Positions 1 through 8,728 of a stretch of DNA of 64,000 bases are shown here, one piece after another. The stretch spans positions 22,533-86,532 of the forward strand of contig NZ_PYBW01000038.1 in assembly GCF_003205575.1 (NCBI RefSeq), in the 5' to 3' direction. This DNA is from Streptomyces tateyamensis (lineage in GTDB: Bacteria > Actinomycetota > Actinomycetes > Streptomycetales > Streptomycetaceae). Both the position numbers and the translations under genes were made by a program. The notes below the pieces were generated by a model that was given only the letters and a program-made list of their open reading frames with translations, had not been told where the DNA came from and made no database searches. The first letter of the stretch is position 1. Every line of letters starts with the position of its first letter.

Positions 1-585
1 CAGCGCCGCGGTGAGCACGATGCCCGCGATGATCGGGGTCGGGAAGGTGCGCTGGAAGCCGTCGATGAACAGGTAGCCCAGCCCGCCGCGCCCCACCAGC
101 GCGCCCACGCTGGCCAGCGAGATGCTGGAGACCGCCGCCACCCGCAGCCCCGCCACCAGGTAGGGCACCGCGGCCGGCAGCTCGACCGCGGCCAGCCGGC
201 GCCACGGGCCGTACCCGAGGGCGGTGGCCGCCTGGCGCACCGGCTCGGGCACCGCGCGCAGCCCGTCCACCGTGGTGGGCAGCAGCACCGCCAGCGCGTA
301 GCAGGTCAGCGGGATCATCACGGTGGCCTGGGTGGCCAGGCCGGTGTACGGGATCAGCACCACGAAGACCGCGAGCGCGGGCAGCGCGTAGACGACGTTG
401 AAGACCGCGGCCAGCGGCTGGTAGAGCCGCGGGAAGCGGGCGCAGACCAGGCCGAGCGGCACCGCGCCGGCCAGCGCGATCAGCACCGGGAGCAGGGCGA
501 TCACGGCATGGTCGAGCAGCAGCCCGCGCAGGTAGTCGGTGTGGGTGGCCAGCCAGTGCCAGCGGACCAGGGGTTCATCGCCCAC
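1..585 (-). CDS. ABC transporter permease, glycine betaine/choline type (partial)
   Basis: Inner-membrane permease of an osmoprotectant (betaine/carnitine/choline) importer of the ProW/OpuCB type; the C-terminus lies outside the window. About 195 residues are visible, with several hydrophobic segments and the permease loop around ALGYGPWRRLAAVELP, the EAA-type contact site for the ATPase. The start chosen is GTG at 585, which overlaps the ATPase stop at 575 and keeps the long frame open. The ATG at 578 is in another frame and stops after 25 codons. Translational coupling with the upstream ATPase gene supports one transporter. Family assignment is good; the exact substrate is inferred from the type of ATPase. 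Confidence 0.85.
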   Translation of the reverse strand, partial: MGDEPLVRWHWLATHTDYLRGLLLDHAVIALLPVLIALAGAVPLGLVCARFPRLYQPLAAVFNVVYALPALAVFVVLIPYTGLATQATVMIPLTCYALAVLLPTTVDGLRAVPEPVRQAATALGYGPWRRLAAVELPAAVPYLVAGLRVAAVSSISLASVGALVGRGGLGYLFIDGFQRTFPTPIIAGIVLTAAL

Positions 586-1663
586 GGCCGCCCCCGCCCG
601 CTATCTCGTCGCCCGCCGCGGCGACGGCGGCCACCGCCTGCGGGCCGGCCGCGTCCAGCGCGTCCAGCACCGCCTCGCGGGCGGCCAGGCCGAGCACCCG
701 GCCGTCCTCGTCGACCGCGACGGCGGCCCGGGCGGGGGAGAGCACGGCGCTGTCCAGCGCGGTGCGCAGGGTGTCCAGGCCCGGCTGGTAGACCGTCACC
801 TGACGGACCGTCTCGCCCGGGCCGGACCAGCCGGTCGGGCGGCCGTCCTGGTCGACCGTCAGGGTCCAGCCCCGGTGCGGCTGCCCGGCCGGCAGCAGCG
901 CGATGCCGGCCGCCGGACGCAGCCCCAGACCGCGCAGGCCGCGGTCCCGGCCGAGGAACTGGGCCACCTGCTCGTCGGCCGGCGCGGACAGCAGGGTGGC
1001 CGGGTCGGCGACCTGGCCGATCCGGCCGTACTCGCGCAGCACCACGATCTGGTCGCCGAGCCGCACCGCCTCCTCGATGTCGTGGGTGACGAAGAGCACC
1101 GTCTTGTTCAGCTCGGCCTGCAGGCGCAGCAGCTCCTCCTGCAGCCCCGCCCGGACCACCGGGTCCACGGCGCTGAACGGCTCGTCCATCAGGAGCAGCG
1201 GCGGGTCGGCGGCCAGCGCCCGGGCCACCCCGACTCGCTGCTGCTGGCCGCCGGAGAGCTGGAACGGGTAGCGCTTGGCGGTCTCCGGCGCGAGCCCGAC
1301 CAGCTCCAGCAGCTCCATCGCCCGGCTGCGGGCCCGCTTGCGGTCCCAGCCCAGCAGATACGGCACGGTGGCGATGTTGTCCAGCACCCTGCGGTGCGGG
1401 AACAGCCCGGCCTGCTGGATCACGTAGCCGATGCCGCGGCGCAGCTTGGCCGGCTCCAGCTGGGCCACGTCGGTGCCGTCCAGCAGCACCCGGCCGCTGG
1501 TCGGCTCGACCATCCGGTTGACCATGCGCAGGAGGGTGGTCTTGCCGCAGCCGGAGGGGCCCACCAGGACGGTGGTCCGCCCGGCCGGGACGGTGAGGTC
1601 CAACTCCTCGACGGCGATCGTGCCGTCGGGGTGGCGCTTGCCGGCGCCGTCGAATCTGATCAC
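575..1663 (-). CDS. ABC transporter ATP-binding protein, ProV/OpuCA type
   Basis: Energy-coupling ATPase (362 aa) of a quaternary-amine importer, acting with the permease that overlaps its stop codon. Visible motifs: Walker A GPSGCGKTT near residue 37, signature LSGGQQQR, Walker B LLLMDEPF and the switch histidine in VTHD. After the nucleotide-binding domain, from about residue 250, comes a CBS-like stretch (AVAVDEDGRVLGLAAREAV) as in OpuCA, where it senses ionic strength. The start is GTG at 1663, preceded by AGGAAG at a good distance; the longer open frame to 1774 has no ribosome site. No substrate-binding protein is seen in the window; it may lie to the left. Confidence 0.88.
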   Translation of the reverse strand: MIRFDGAGKRHPDGTIAVEELDLTVPAGRTTVLVGPSGCGKTTLLRMVNRMVEPTSGRVLLDGTDVAQLEPAKLRRGIGYVIQQAGLFPHRRVLDNIATVPYLLGWDRKRARSRAMELLELVGLAPETAKRYPFQLSGGQQQRVGVARALAADPPLLLMDEPFSAVDPVVRAGLQEELLRLQAELNKTVLFVTHDIEEAVRLGDQIVVLREYGRIGQVADPATLLSAPADEQVAQFLGRDRGLRGLGLRPAAGIALLPAGQPHRGWTLTVDQDGRPTGWSGPGETVRQVTVYQPGLDTLRTALDSAVLSPARAAVAVDEDGRVLGLAAREAVLDALDAAGPQAVAAVAAAGDEIAGGGGRGR

Positions 1664-1831
1664 GTGAGCTTCCTGCGCAGGGGTGCCGGGGCACCGAAGT
1701 GTGCGGTGGTGCGGTCGGGAGTCTGAGACTGTGTCAGCACAAACACCCGGGGCGCTTGCCCTTGCCAGGTCCAAGGGAAACCCCGAACCATCATGCGTGA
1801 CGCATCTGACACGCGGGTCGAACGGAGGTTC

Positions 1832-1855
1832 CCCCCGGTCCGCGGCTGCCGGGGG
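1832..1855 (-). terminator. GC-rich hairpin after the rhodanese gene
   Basis: Arms CCCCCGG and CCGGGGG lie five bases beyond the rhodanese stop. There is no T tract, which is usual for this type of genome. The rest of the gap from 1664 to 1859 holds the upstream region of the ABC importer; I see no gene in it. Confidence 0.5.
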
Positions 1856-1859
1856 CCGG

Positions 1860-2249
1860 TCAGTCGCCGCCCGGGACGGTGGGCAGGCCGGCCGCCGCCC
1901 AGGCGACGAAACCGCCGTCCAGGTCGGTCGCCCGGTGCAGGCCCAGCTCGCGCAGCGTGGCCGCCGCCAGGCTGGAGGCGTAGCCCTCGGAGCAGACCAC
2001 CACCACCGGCAGGTCGTACCCGGTGGCCTGCGGGATCCGGTGACTGCCCGTCGGATCCAGGCGCCACTCCAGTACGTTGCGCTCCAGCACCACCGCGTCC
2101 GGGATCTGCCCCTCCCGGGCCCGCTGCGCGGCCGGGCGGATGTCCACCAGGAAGGCCTCGCCGCGCTGCCGGGCCAGGTACGCCTCCTGCGGGCCCGGGC
2201 GGTGCACCCCCGCTCGGGCCCGGGCCACCAGCTGGTCCACCGTGGTCAC
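1860..2249 (-). CDS. Rhodanese-like sulfurtransferase
   Basis: Single-domain rhodanese (129 aa), a cytoplasmic sulfur-transfer protein. It shows the N-terminal FLVDIRP motif, the catalytic loop VVVVCSEGYASS with the active-site Cys, and the C-terminal DLDGGFVAWAAAGLP. GTG at 2249 overlaps the stop of the cysteine dioxygenase gene by four bases (GTGA), so the two are translationally coupled. Pairing with cysteine dioxygenase, and control by a Cys-rich leader peptide upstream, point to a role in cysteine catabolism or sulfide/persulfide handling. The exact sulfur acceptor cannot be read from the sequence. Confidence 0.88.
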   Translation of the reverse strand: MTTVDQLVARARAGVHRPGPQEAYLARQRGEAFLVDIRPAAQRAREGQIPDAVVLERNVLEWRLDPTGSHRIPQATGYDLPVVVVCSEGYASSLAAATLRELGLHRATDLDGGFVAWAAAGLPTVPGGD

Positions 2250-2773
2250 CACTGGTCCGCCCCCTCCACCACGGTCGGGCGCAGGCCGCCGGCCCGCAGC
2301 TCGAAGCGGGCGATCTCGCTCAGCGGCGGGGAGTAGGCGTGCAGCGAGACCGCCGGGCCGGTGCCGGTGTTGCGCACGTCGTGCAGGAACTGCGGGCCGA
2401 ACGCCCGGGTGGTGCCCGCGGTCAGCCGGCGGCTGCGCAGCTGCCCGTGATCGTCGTGGTGGCGGGGTCGGCCGGGTCCGCCGGGTCCGCCGGGCTCGTC
2501 GTTCTCGTCGTTCGCGCCGAGTTCGCTGCCGAGCGAGAGCTCCTCCAACTCGCCCAGCGCCACGGCGAAGGCGCCGCGCGAACCGCCGTGGTCGTGGAAG
2601 CCGGTCGCGTGGCCCGGCAGCCAGCTGATCAGCCAGACCTCGTGCTCCTCGGTCAGGCTGAGCCGCTCGTACCAGCGGTCCTCGGCGGCCAGGCGGACCT
2701 TGCCGATCCACTCCTCGGGGCGTTCGGCCAGGTCGGCGACGATGCCGCGCAGGGCGGCCGGGGTCAGGGGCAT
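2246..2773 (-). CDS. Cysteine dioxygenase family protein
   Basis: Cupin-fold, non-haem iron thiol dioxygenase (175 aa) predicted to oxidise L-cysteine to cysteine sulfinate. The first iron-binding cupin motif is visible as GHATGFHDHGGSRGAF near residue 55 and the third His in FLHDVRN near residue 130. A low-complexity acidic and glycine-rich stretch (residues about 87-105) sits between the cupin halves and looks like a surface-loop expansion. First structural gene of a two-gene operon with a rhodanese, about 230 bases downstream of a Cys-rich leader peptide. Family assignment is firm; thiol specificity is inferred from the family and the leader peptide. Confidence 0.88.
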   Translation of the reverse strand: MPLTPAALRGIVADLAERPEEWIGKVRLAAEDRWYERLSLTEEHEVWLISWLPGHATGFHDHGGSRGAFAVALGELEELSLGSELGANDENDEPGGPGGPGRPRHHDDHGQLRSRRLTAGTTRAFGPQFLHDVRNTGTGPAVSLHAYSPPLSEIARFELRAGGLRPTVVEGADQW

Positions 2774-3005
2774 TGGTGGTCCTCGGGAGGTGTGTGGGTG
2801 CGCGGTGGCGAGGTGTTGACGAGTCGACGAGTCGCGGAGCCGACGAGTCGACGAGCCGAGGTGTCGATGTCCGACCGGGACGCGTCAGCAGGTCGACACG
2901 GCGACGGAGGGAGGAGCAGGCGGTGGCCGCGGAGCCGAGGACGAAAGCCGGTCGGCGGCGTGCGGCGGAAGGGGGACGGCCGGTCAGCGGCCCGTCAGGG
3001 AGCGG
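2774..3005 (-). promoter_or_regulatory. Leader region between the Cys-rich peptide and cysteine dioxygenase
   Basis: Non-coding 232-base stretch on the transcript between the leader peptide stop and the cysteine dioxygenase start. It contains a 14-base direct repeat (GACGAGTCGACGAG at 2818-2831 and 2842-2855) and several GGTCAGC/GCTGACC complementary blocks around 2985-3010 that could form alternative stems next to the leader stop codon. In a leader-peptide attenuation model this is where the terminator or sequestering structure would form; that part is inference. Confidence 0.45.
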
Positions 3006-3083
3006 TCAGCAGGCACACATGTCGCTCGCCTGGCGTCGCAGATCGACGTGCAGGCGGCAGACCAGGAAGGTGCCGAGCTCCAT
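3006..3083 (-). CDS. Cys-rich leader peptide, 25 aa (attenuator)
   Basis: Tiny open frame on the same strand and upstream of cysteine dioxygenase. The peptide begins MELGTFLVCRL, has the HVDL motif typical of actinobacterial leader peptides before sulfur genes, and ends DMCAC, giving Cys at positions 9, 23 and 25. Three Cys codons in 25, two of them in the last three, fit a cysteine-sensing attenuator where ribosome stalling near the stop controls the downstream operon. No Shine-Dalgarno is visible, but a promoter sits so close that the transcript is probably leaderless. Confidence 0.72.
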   Translation of the reverse strand: MELGTFLVCRLHVDLRRQASDMCAC

Positions 3084-3090
3084 GGTCGAG

Positions 3091-3120
3091 ATACTGGTAG
3101 ATCCGCCGCCGACCCGTCAA
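3091..3120 (-). promoter_or_regulatory. Promoter for leader peptide-CDO-rhodanese operon
   Basis: On the minus strand, -35 TTGACG (3120-3115) and -10 CAGTAT (3096-3091) are separated by 18 bases. The -10 ends only seven bases before the leader peptide ATG, which predicts a leaderless transcript. Confidence 0.55.
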
Positions 3121-3230
3121 GCGGGCAGGCCGTGAATCGGGGTGGCGGAACGCACTCCACGGGGTCGGCAAGGGCCCTAGGGTGGTGGCGTGGGTGCGGC
3201 GACAGGGTCCGGCCCGGGTGGGGGGCCAGC

Positions 3231-3644
3231 ATGGACGTCGATGCCGCGAGCGCACTCACCCAGGCGGTCTCCGCCGTGGCCGGGGCCGCCGGCACCGCGG
3301 TCGGCAAGCAGGCCTGGGAGGCGCTGCAGCAGCTGGCCAAGCGCGCCTACCAGCGGGCCAGGCCCGGCGCCGAGCTGGACCTGGCGGCCGACGCACCGGT
3401 GGACCCGGCCGACGCACCGGTGGACCCGGCGGACGAGGAGCAGGTGCGGGTGCTGACCGGCACCCTGATCGCGCGGTACGACCACGACCCGGAGCTGGCC
3501 CGCGACCTGGCCGGCTGGCTGAGCGAGCACGCCGGGTCGGTGCGGCTGGAGCAGGACAGCACCGTGACCAACGTGGTCAGCGAAAACGCCCGGGTGGCCA
3601 AGTTGATCCAGGGCCGTGACTTCCACGGAACGATCAACCTGTGA
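3231..3644 (+). CDS. Small protein with C-terminal RHIM-like amyloid motif
   Basis: 137 aa. The N-terminal part (residues 1-40) is an Ala-rich amphipathic helix region (AVSAVAGAAGTAVGKQAW) followed by basic residues. A short tandem repeat (DAPVDPA twice, from an 18-base DNA duplication at about 3390-3430) forms a linker. A second helical block (EEQVRVLTGTLIARYDHDPELARDLAGWL) follows. The last 26 residues hold VTNVVSENARVAKLIQGRDF then HGTINL, which matches the layout of bacterial RHIM-like/BASS-type amyloid signalling motifs found on actinobacterial NLR-like proteins. ATG at 3231 was chosen because the family-like start begins there. No STAND ATPase partner is seen nearby. Function is inferred, not shown. 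Confidence 0.65.
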   Translation: MDVDAASALTQAVSAVAGAAGTAVGKQAWEALQQLAKRAYQRARPGAELDLAADAPVDPADAPVDPADEEQVRVLTGTLIARYDHDPELARDLAGWLSEHAGSVRLEQDSTVTNVVSENARVAKLIQGRDFHGTINL

Positions 3645-3683
3645 GCCACCCGGGCGGGGGTTCCTGCCGGTTCTGACCAGAGG

Positions 3684-3899
3684 TCAGTTGTTCTGCGCGG
3701 CATCCGAGTCGGCGGCGGAGGCGGCGCTCTCCGCGGCGTCGACCTTCTGCTGCATGTCGGCCTGCTGGTCGCCGCCGGCCGGGGCGGCCGAGGTGGCCGG
3801 TGCGGCGGGTCGGCCCGCACCGCCCGTGGCGCCGCCGCAGGCCGTCAGGGCCACCGAGGCGACCAGGGCCGCGGCGGCCAGGGCGAGGGCGCGCTTCAC
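3684..3899 (-). CDS. Small putative lipoprotein
   Basis: 71 aa with a lipoprotein signal: basic start (MKRA if GTG is read as Met), a hydrophobic Ala-rich run and lipobox LTAC with Cys near residue 20. The mature part is an Ala/Gly/Asp-rich low-complexity chain without a known domain and is probably surface-anchored and flexible. GTG at 3899 overlaps the stop of the upstream secreted-protein gene (GTGA), so the two are co-translated. A perfect CTGACC/GGTCAG dyad (3673-3687) covers its stop codon and may act in termination. Function unknown. Confidence 0.65.
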   Translation of the reverse strand: MKRALALAAAALVASVALTACGGATGGAGRPAAPATSAAPAGGDQQADMQQKVDAAESAASAADSDAAQNN

Positions 3900-4306
3900 T
3901 TGGCGTCGCCGCCCAGGCCCTGCGCGGTGCACCAGGTGGCGACCGACTTCAGATCGTTCTGACGGGTGGTCAGGGTCGGGGTCAGCGACTTGCGGAAGGT
4001 CAGCCGGTCGTTGAGGTAGGTGTAGATCTCGGTGTGGCCCTCCTGCTTGGCCAGGTCCACCCGCTGCTGCAGGCGGGCGATCGAACCGGCCTCGGTGACG
4101 GGGCCGTTGAGGCGGTCCAGCGCCTTGCCGATCCGGTCCTGCAGCTTGGGCAGGCGCTTGCAGATGCCCTTCGAGCCGTCACTGGTCGGGGTCGGCAGCA
4201 CCTTCGGGCTCGGCGTGGCCGCCTGCGCGGGGGCCGCCGCCGCGAACAGCGTACCCCCGAGCACCAGGGCGCCCACTGCGGCGCCGGTCTTGCGGTAGGA
4301 GAGCAT
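3896..4306 (-). CDS. Secreted protein of unknown function
   Basis: 136 aa with a Sec signal peptide (MLSYRKTGAAVGALVLGG, cleavage after AQA near residue 31). The mature part is a helical region of about 100 residues with charged heptad-like spacing (CKRLPKLQDRIGKALDRLN, IARLQQRVDLAKQEG) and two Cys that could pair. ATG at 4306 is preceded by GGAGGACT, which rules out the longer frame to 4324. It heads a two-gene unit with the lipoprotein. The small helical secreted fold recalls proteins often found beside two-component systems, but no family is claimed. Confidence 0.7.
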   Translation of the reverse strand: MLSYRKTGAAVGALVLGGTLFAAAAPAQAATPSPKVLPTPTSDGSKGICKRLPKLQDRIGKALDRLNGPVTEAGSIARLQQRVDLAKQEGHTEIYTYLNDRLTFRKSLTPTLTTRQNDLKSVATWCTAQGLGGDAK

Positions 4307-4448
4307 GACGAGTCCTCCACTCACGTTCGTGTGTCCGGCGGGCCGGTCCCGCCCGGATGACAGGGACGGTAGAAGGCGTCCTTGTGGATTCCTTGTGAGG
4401 CGGGGATGACGCGGGCGCCGGGCCGCGGGGCCGCCCGGCGGGCGCCGG

Positions 4449-5890
4449 TCAGCGGTGCGGGCCGAACCAGGCCGGGCGGGTGGGGAGCGGGAGTGTGGGG
4501 GCCTGCGGGTCGACCAGCGGCAGCTGGACCTCGAAGCGGCAGCCCCGGCCGGTGGGCGGTTCGCCGACCGTGATGGTGCCCCGGTGCAGCGCCACCTGCT
4601 GGGCGACCAGGGTCAGCCCCAGCCCCGAGCCCGGACTGCCCTGGCGGCGGTGGAAGCGGTCGAAGACGGCCGCGCGCTCGGCGGGCGCGATCCCCGGCCC
4701 CTCGTCGTCCACGGTCAGCACCGCCACCCGGCCCGCACGCCGCAGCCGCACCGCGATCCGGGCCGGCTCGCCGACCAGGTGGCCGTGCACCGCGGCGTTG
4801 AGCAGCAGGTTATCGCACAGGATCCGCAGCCCGGCGGCCCACCCGAACACCGCGGCCTCCCCCTCCAGCGCCAGCGTGACCGCCAACTCGGGCTGCCGTC
4901 GCCGCAGTTCGGCAGCCGCCGCGGCCACCGGCTCGGCCAGGTCGACCGGCCCGAAGGCCTCCTCCGCCACCAGGTCGCCGCGCGAGAGGGTACGCAGCGC
5001 GGTCAGCAGGTCCAGCATCCGCCGGTGGTCGGCGCGCAGGTCGGCCAGGATCTCCTCCCGGTCCGCGGCCGGCAGCTGCGGGTGCGCGGCCAGCACGTCC
5101 AGGTTGGTCTGCAGGCCCATCAGCGGGGTCCGCAGCTCGTGCGAGGCCGCCGCGGAGAACGAGCGGGCCGTCTCCAGCGCCTGCGCCGTGCGCGCCGCCT
5201 GCTCGTCGTAGCGGGCCAGCGCGCTCTCCAGCGCGGCGGCCAGCTCGTCCACCTCGCCGACCCCGCTGCGCCGGTGCCCGAAACCGGCGGCCCCGGCCCG
5301 CGGGTCCAGCGCGGCGGCCCGCCGCCCGAGCCGGCTCAGCGGCGCGGTGGCCCGGCGGGCCAGCCCGTAGGCGAGCAGCCCGGAGAGGGGGGCGGCCACC
5401 GCGGCCACCAGGATGATCCGGTTGCGCACCGCGTCCACCTGCGGATTGGCCGCCGAGGCGGGCGCGGCCACCCAGAGCGTGCCGGGCTGGGCCCCGTTCA
5501 CCGGCGCGGCCAGCACCCGCCAGCTGCGCCCGCCCGAGTGCACGGTCGTCGGCAGCGCGGCCGCCCCGGGAGCGGGCAGCGCGGTGGCCGCGGGCAGCGG
5601 GCCACCGGCGCTGACCGTGGCACCGCTCGCGTCCTCGACCAGCACGCCCACGTCCAGCGCGGCGTCCAGCAGCTTGCGGTGCTGGTTCTGCTCGACCTGG
5701 GTGCGGCCCTGGTGGTCGGCAGTGAGCAGGGTGCGCGCATTGGGCAGCACCGCCTGGGCCCGCCCACGCAGCTCGGCGTCCTGGGCCGCCCGCAGGTCGT
5801 GGGTGACCAGGCCGAGCAGCAGCACGCCCGCGCCGACCACCAGCAGCGGGACCACCACCGCGGCCCACAGCGCGATCCGGGTGGCTAGCC

Positions 5891-5894
<4 letters not shown>
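4449..5894 (-). CDS. Sensor histidine kinase
   Basis: 481-aa membrane kinase. It has a transmembrane segment at residues about 9-31, an extracytoplasmic sensor of about 120 residues and a second segment near 160-180. A HAMP-like linker follows, then the phospho-acceptor motif SHELRTPL near residue 250 and a HATPase domain with N box (ILCDNLLLNAAVHG), G1 (DDEGPGIAP) and G2 (GSGLGLTLVAQQV). It is translationally coupled (ATGA) to the response regulator just upstream. Its signal is not evident; the neighbouring secreted protein and lipoprotein genes suggest an envelope-related cue, which is inference. Confidence 0.92.
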
Positions 5895-6604
<710 letters not shown>

Positions 6605-6672
6605 GCCCGTCCCTCTCACCCGTTCCAGGGCGGACCCGCCCGTTCCTGTGCGGCCCTACGGTCGCACGGTCC

Positions 6673-6690
6673 GATGAGAGTTTTCTCATC
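6673..6690. promoter_or_regulatory. Dyad upstream of the response regulator
   Basis: GATGAGA-GTTT-TCTCATC, a perfect 7-bp inverted repeat, followed by CGTGAG. It lies about 70 bases upstream of the response-regulator start and is a candidate autoregulatory box for the two-component system. Confidence 0.5.
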
Positions 6691-6699
6691 CAAACGTGA

Positions 6700-6729
6700 G
6701 GGGCCGGAACCGTTGCCGGTCCCGGCCCC
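6700..6729 (-). terminator. Hairpin after the S53 peptidase gene
   Basis: GGGGCCGG and CCGGCCCC arms with an inner ACC/GGT pairing around GTTGCC, 20 bases beyond the peptidase stop. It separates the peptidase from the regulator promoter. Confidence 0.6.
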
Positions 6730-6748
6730 CGAGGGCACTGCGGTCAGG

Positions 6749-8728
6749 TCAGGAGACGTTGAGCGCGGTGTCGTCGATGACGAAGCTGGTCTGCTGGCTG
6801 CTGTCCTCGGTGCCGGTGAACTTCAGGGTGACGCTCTGGCCGGCGTAGGAGGAGAGGTCGAAGGACTTCTGCACGTAGCCGGTGGCGGCGTTGACGTTGG
6901 AGTAGGTGGCGAGGGTGGTGGTGTTGGCGGCCACGGTCAGCTTGTCGTAGGCGGTCGAACCGGTTTCGGCGGTGTCGATGTGCAGCCAGAAGCTGAAGGT
7001 GGCCTTGCAGCCGGCCGGGATGGTGACGGTCTGCGAGAGGGTGTCGGTGTGGGTCGAGCCGTAGCCGTCCAGCCAGGCCTTCCAGCTGCCGGAGTGGGCG
7101 GCCTCGGAGGAGCTGTTGTCGACGACGCCGGTGGAGGCGGTCCACGGGGCGGCGCTACCGGTTTCGAAGCCGGCGTTGCCGAGCAATTGGGCGGCGGTGC
7201 AGCCGGTGCCGCCGCCGCCCACGGTCCAGGAGAAGGTGGTGGAGCCGGTGGCGCCGGTGGGGTCCTTCGCGGTGACGGTCACGTTGTAGGGGCCCGCGGT
7301 GCTCGCGGTGCCGGAGATCAGGCCGGAGGTGCTGATCGACAGGCCGGTGGGCAGGCCGGTGGCCGAGTAGGTCAGGGTCTGGCCGGAGGCCGAGTCGCTG
7401 GCGCTGATCTGCAGGCTCACCGAGCCGCCGGTGGTGGTGGACTGGTTGCCCGGGCTGTTCACGGTGACGGTGTTGCCGCCGGTGCTGCCGCCCGTGGTGA
7501 AGGCGGCGGTGCCGTTCGGGGTGCCCAGACCGGTCGGGCCGTCGTAGCCGGTGCCCGCGGTGCACAGGTAGGACGGGGAGCAGCTGCCGTTGTTGCCGCT
7601 GGTCACGTCGTTCAGCGCGCTGGTGTGCGCGTACGGGTACTTCGCCGGGTAGTCGCTGGCCCCCGGGGTGCCCGCGTCGGCGTAGACCGAGGCGATGATC
7701 GGCGAGGAGGCGGAGGTGCCGCCGTAGACCGCCCAGCCGGAGCCGCCGTAGGTCTGGTAGACCGCGACGCCGGTGGCCGGGTCGGCGACCGCCGAGACGT
7801 CGGAGATGGTGCGCTTGGCGCAGCCCGTGTCGGTCTGCCAGCTCGGCTTGGCGTCGTAGGCCGAGCAGCCGGAGCCGGTGCCCTCGGTGGAGCTGGTGCT
7901 CCACACGGACTCGCTCCAACCACGGGCGCTGGAGTCGCGCTTGAGCGCGGTGCCGCCGACCGAGGTGACGTACTTGGAGGCCGCCGGGTACTCGGCGCCG
8001 TACGCGGAGTCGCCCGCCGAGACGGTGATCGCCACGCCCGGGTGGTTGAAGTACTGGGTGTCCGAGGTGGTGTCGGTCGAGTCCTCGGAGCCGCCGTAGC
8101 TGTTGGAGACGAACTTCGCGCCCTGGGACACGGCCTGGTTGACCGAGGTGCCGAGGTCGCCCATGTTCGCCGAGGTGGCCTCGACCAGCAGGATGTGCGC
8201 GTTCGGTGCGACGGCCGAGACCATGTCCAGGTCGAGCGAGATCTCGCCGGCCCAACCACTGTCGGCGGTCGGGTAGTTGGTGCCGCCGTTCTGGTCGATC
8301 TTCTTGAAGCAGCCGTTCGCCGTGGTGCAGGCCGGCAGGCCGTACTGGGAGCGGTAGGCGGCCAGGTCGGACTCGGCGTTCGGGTCGTCCATCGCGTCCA
8401 CGATGGCCACCGTCTGGCCGGACCCGCCGTTGCTCGGCAGCTTGTACGCGCTCTGCAGGTCGCTCGGGCCGAACCCGGAGGGCGTGGCGTTCGGGGTGAG
8501 CGCGTTCGGGCTCAGGTCGGTGCGCTTGAGGGCCAGGCAGGCCATCTGGCCGACGTGGGCCGGCTTGGCGCACGAGTGCTGGACGCTCACCTGGGGGGTG
8601 GCGGCCGCGTCGGCGGTGGCAGCGTGCGCGGTGGGCGCGAGCAGGCCGAGCACGGTCAGGCCGGCGGCGGGCAGCAGCGCGGTCAGCGCGCGCATCCGGC
8701 CTTTTCCGGCTGGGGAGTTGGTGTGCAA
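6749..8728 (-). CDS. Secreted S53 (sedolisin-like) peptidase with Ig-like and C-terminal accessory domains
   Basis: 659 aa, exported serine-carboxyl protease. Signal peptide [20 protein letters not shown] ends at AHA near residue 37. The catalytic domain shows the Glu/Asp region [16 protein letters not shown] (about residue 160), the oxyanion Asp region and the Ser motif GGTSASSP (about residue 338). From about residue 440 comes a putative Ig fold ([26 protein letters not shown] is split over it), then a C-terminal jelly-roll-like domain with one Cys at each end. There is no long pro-domain of the usual sedolisin size, so this belongs to the short-prodomain actinobacterial group. TTG at 8728 was chosen because GGAGGG lies six bases before it; ATG at 8695 is the alternative. 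Confidence 0.85.
   Translation of the reverse strand: MHTNSPAGKGRMRALTALLPAAGLTVLGLLAPTAHAATADAAATPQVSVQHSCAKPAHVGQMACLALKRTDLSPNALTPNATPSGFGPSDLQSAYKLPSNGGSGQTVAIVDAMDDPNAESDLAAYRSQYGLPACTTANGCFKKIDQNGGTNYPTADSGWAGEISLDLDMVSAVAPNAHILLVEATSANMGDLGTSVNQAVSQGAKFVSNSYGGSEDSTDTTSDTQYFNHPGVAITVSAGDSAYGAEYPAASKYVTSVGGTALKRDSSARGWSESVWSTSSTEGTGSGCSAYDAKPSWQTDTGCAKRTISDVSAVADPATGVAVYQTYGGSGWAVYGGTSASSPIIASVYADAGTPGASDYPAKYPYAHTSALNDVTSGNNGSCSPSYLCTAGTGYDGPTGLGTPNGTAAFTTGGSTGGNTVTVNSPGNQSTTTGGSVSLQISASDSASGQTLTYSATGLPTGLSISTSGLISGTASTAGPYNVTVTAKDPTGATGSTTFSWTVGGGGTGCTAAQLLGNAGFETGSAAPWTASTGVVDNSSSEAAHSGSWKAWLDGYGSTHTDTLSQTVTIPAGCKATFSFWLHIDTAETGSTAYDKLTVAANTTTLATYSNVNAATGYVQKSFDLSSYAGQSVTLKFTGTEDSSQQTSFVIDDTALNVS

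Noticed and set aside
501..578. ATG at 578 as start of the permease
   Set aside because: That frame stops after 25 codons; GTG at 585 gives the long membrane protein.
501..1694. Open frame opposite in phase to the ABC ATPase gene, giving an Arg/Gly/Pro-rich product
   Set aside because: Composition is typical of a shifted reading of a high-GC gene; the overlapping frame has complete ABC ATPase motifs.
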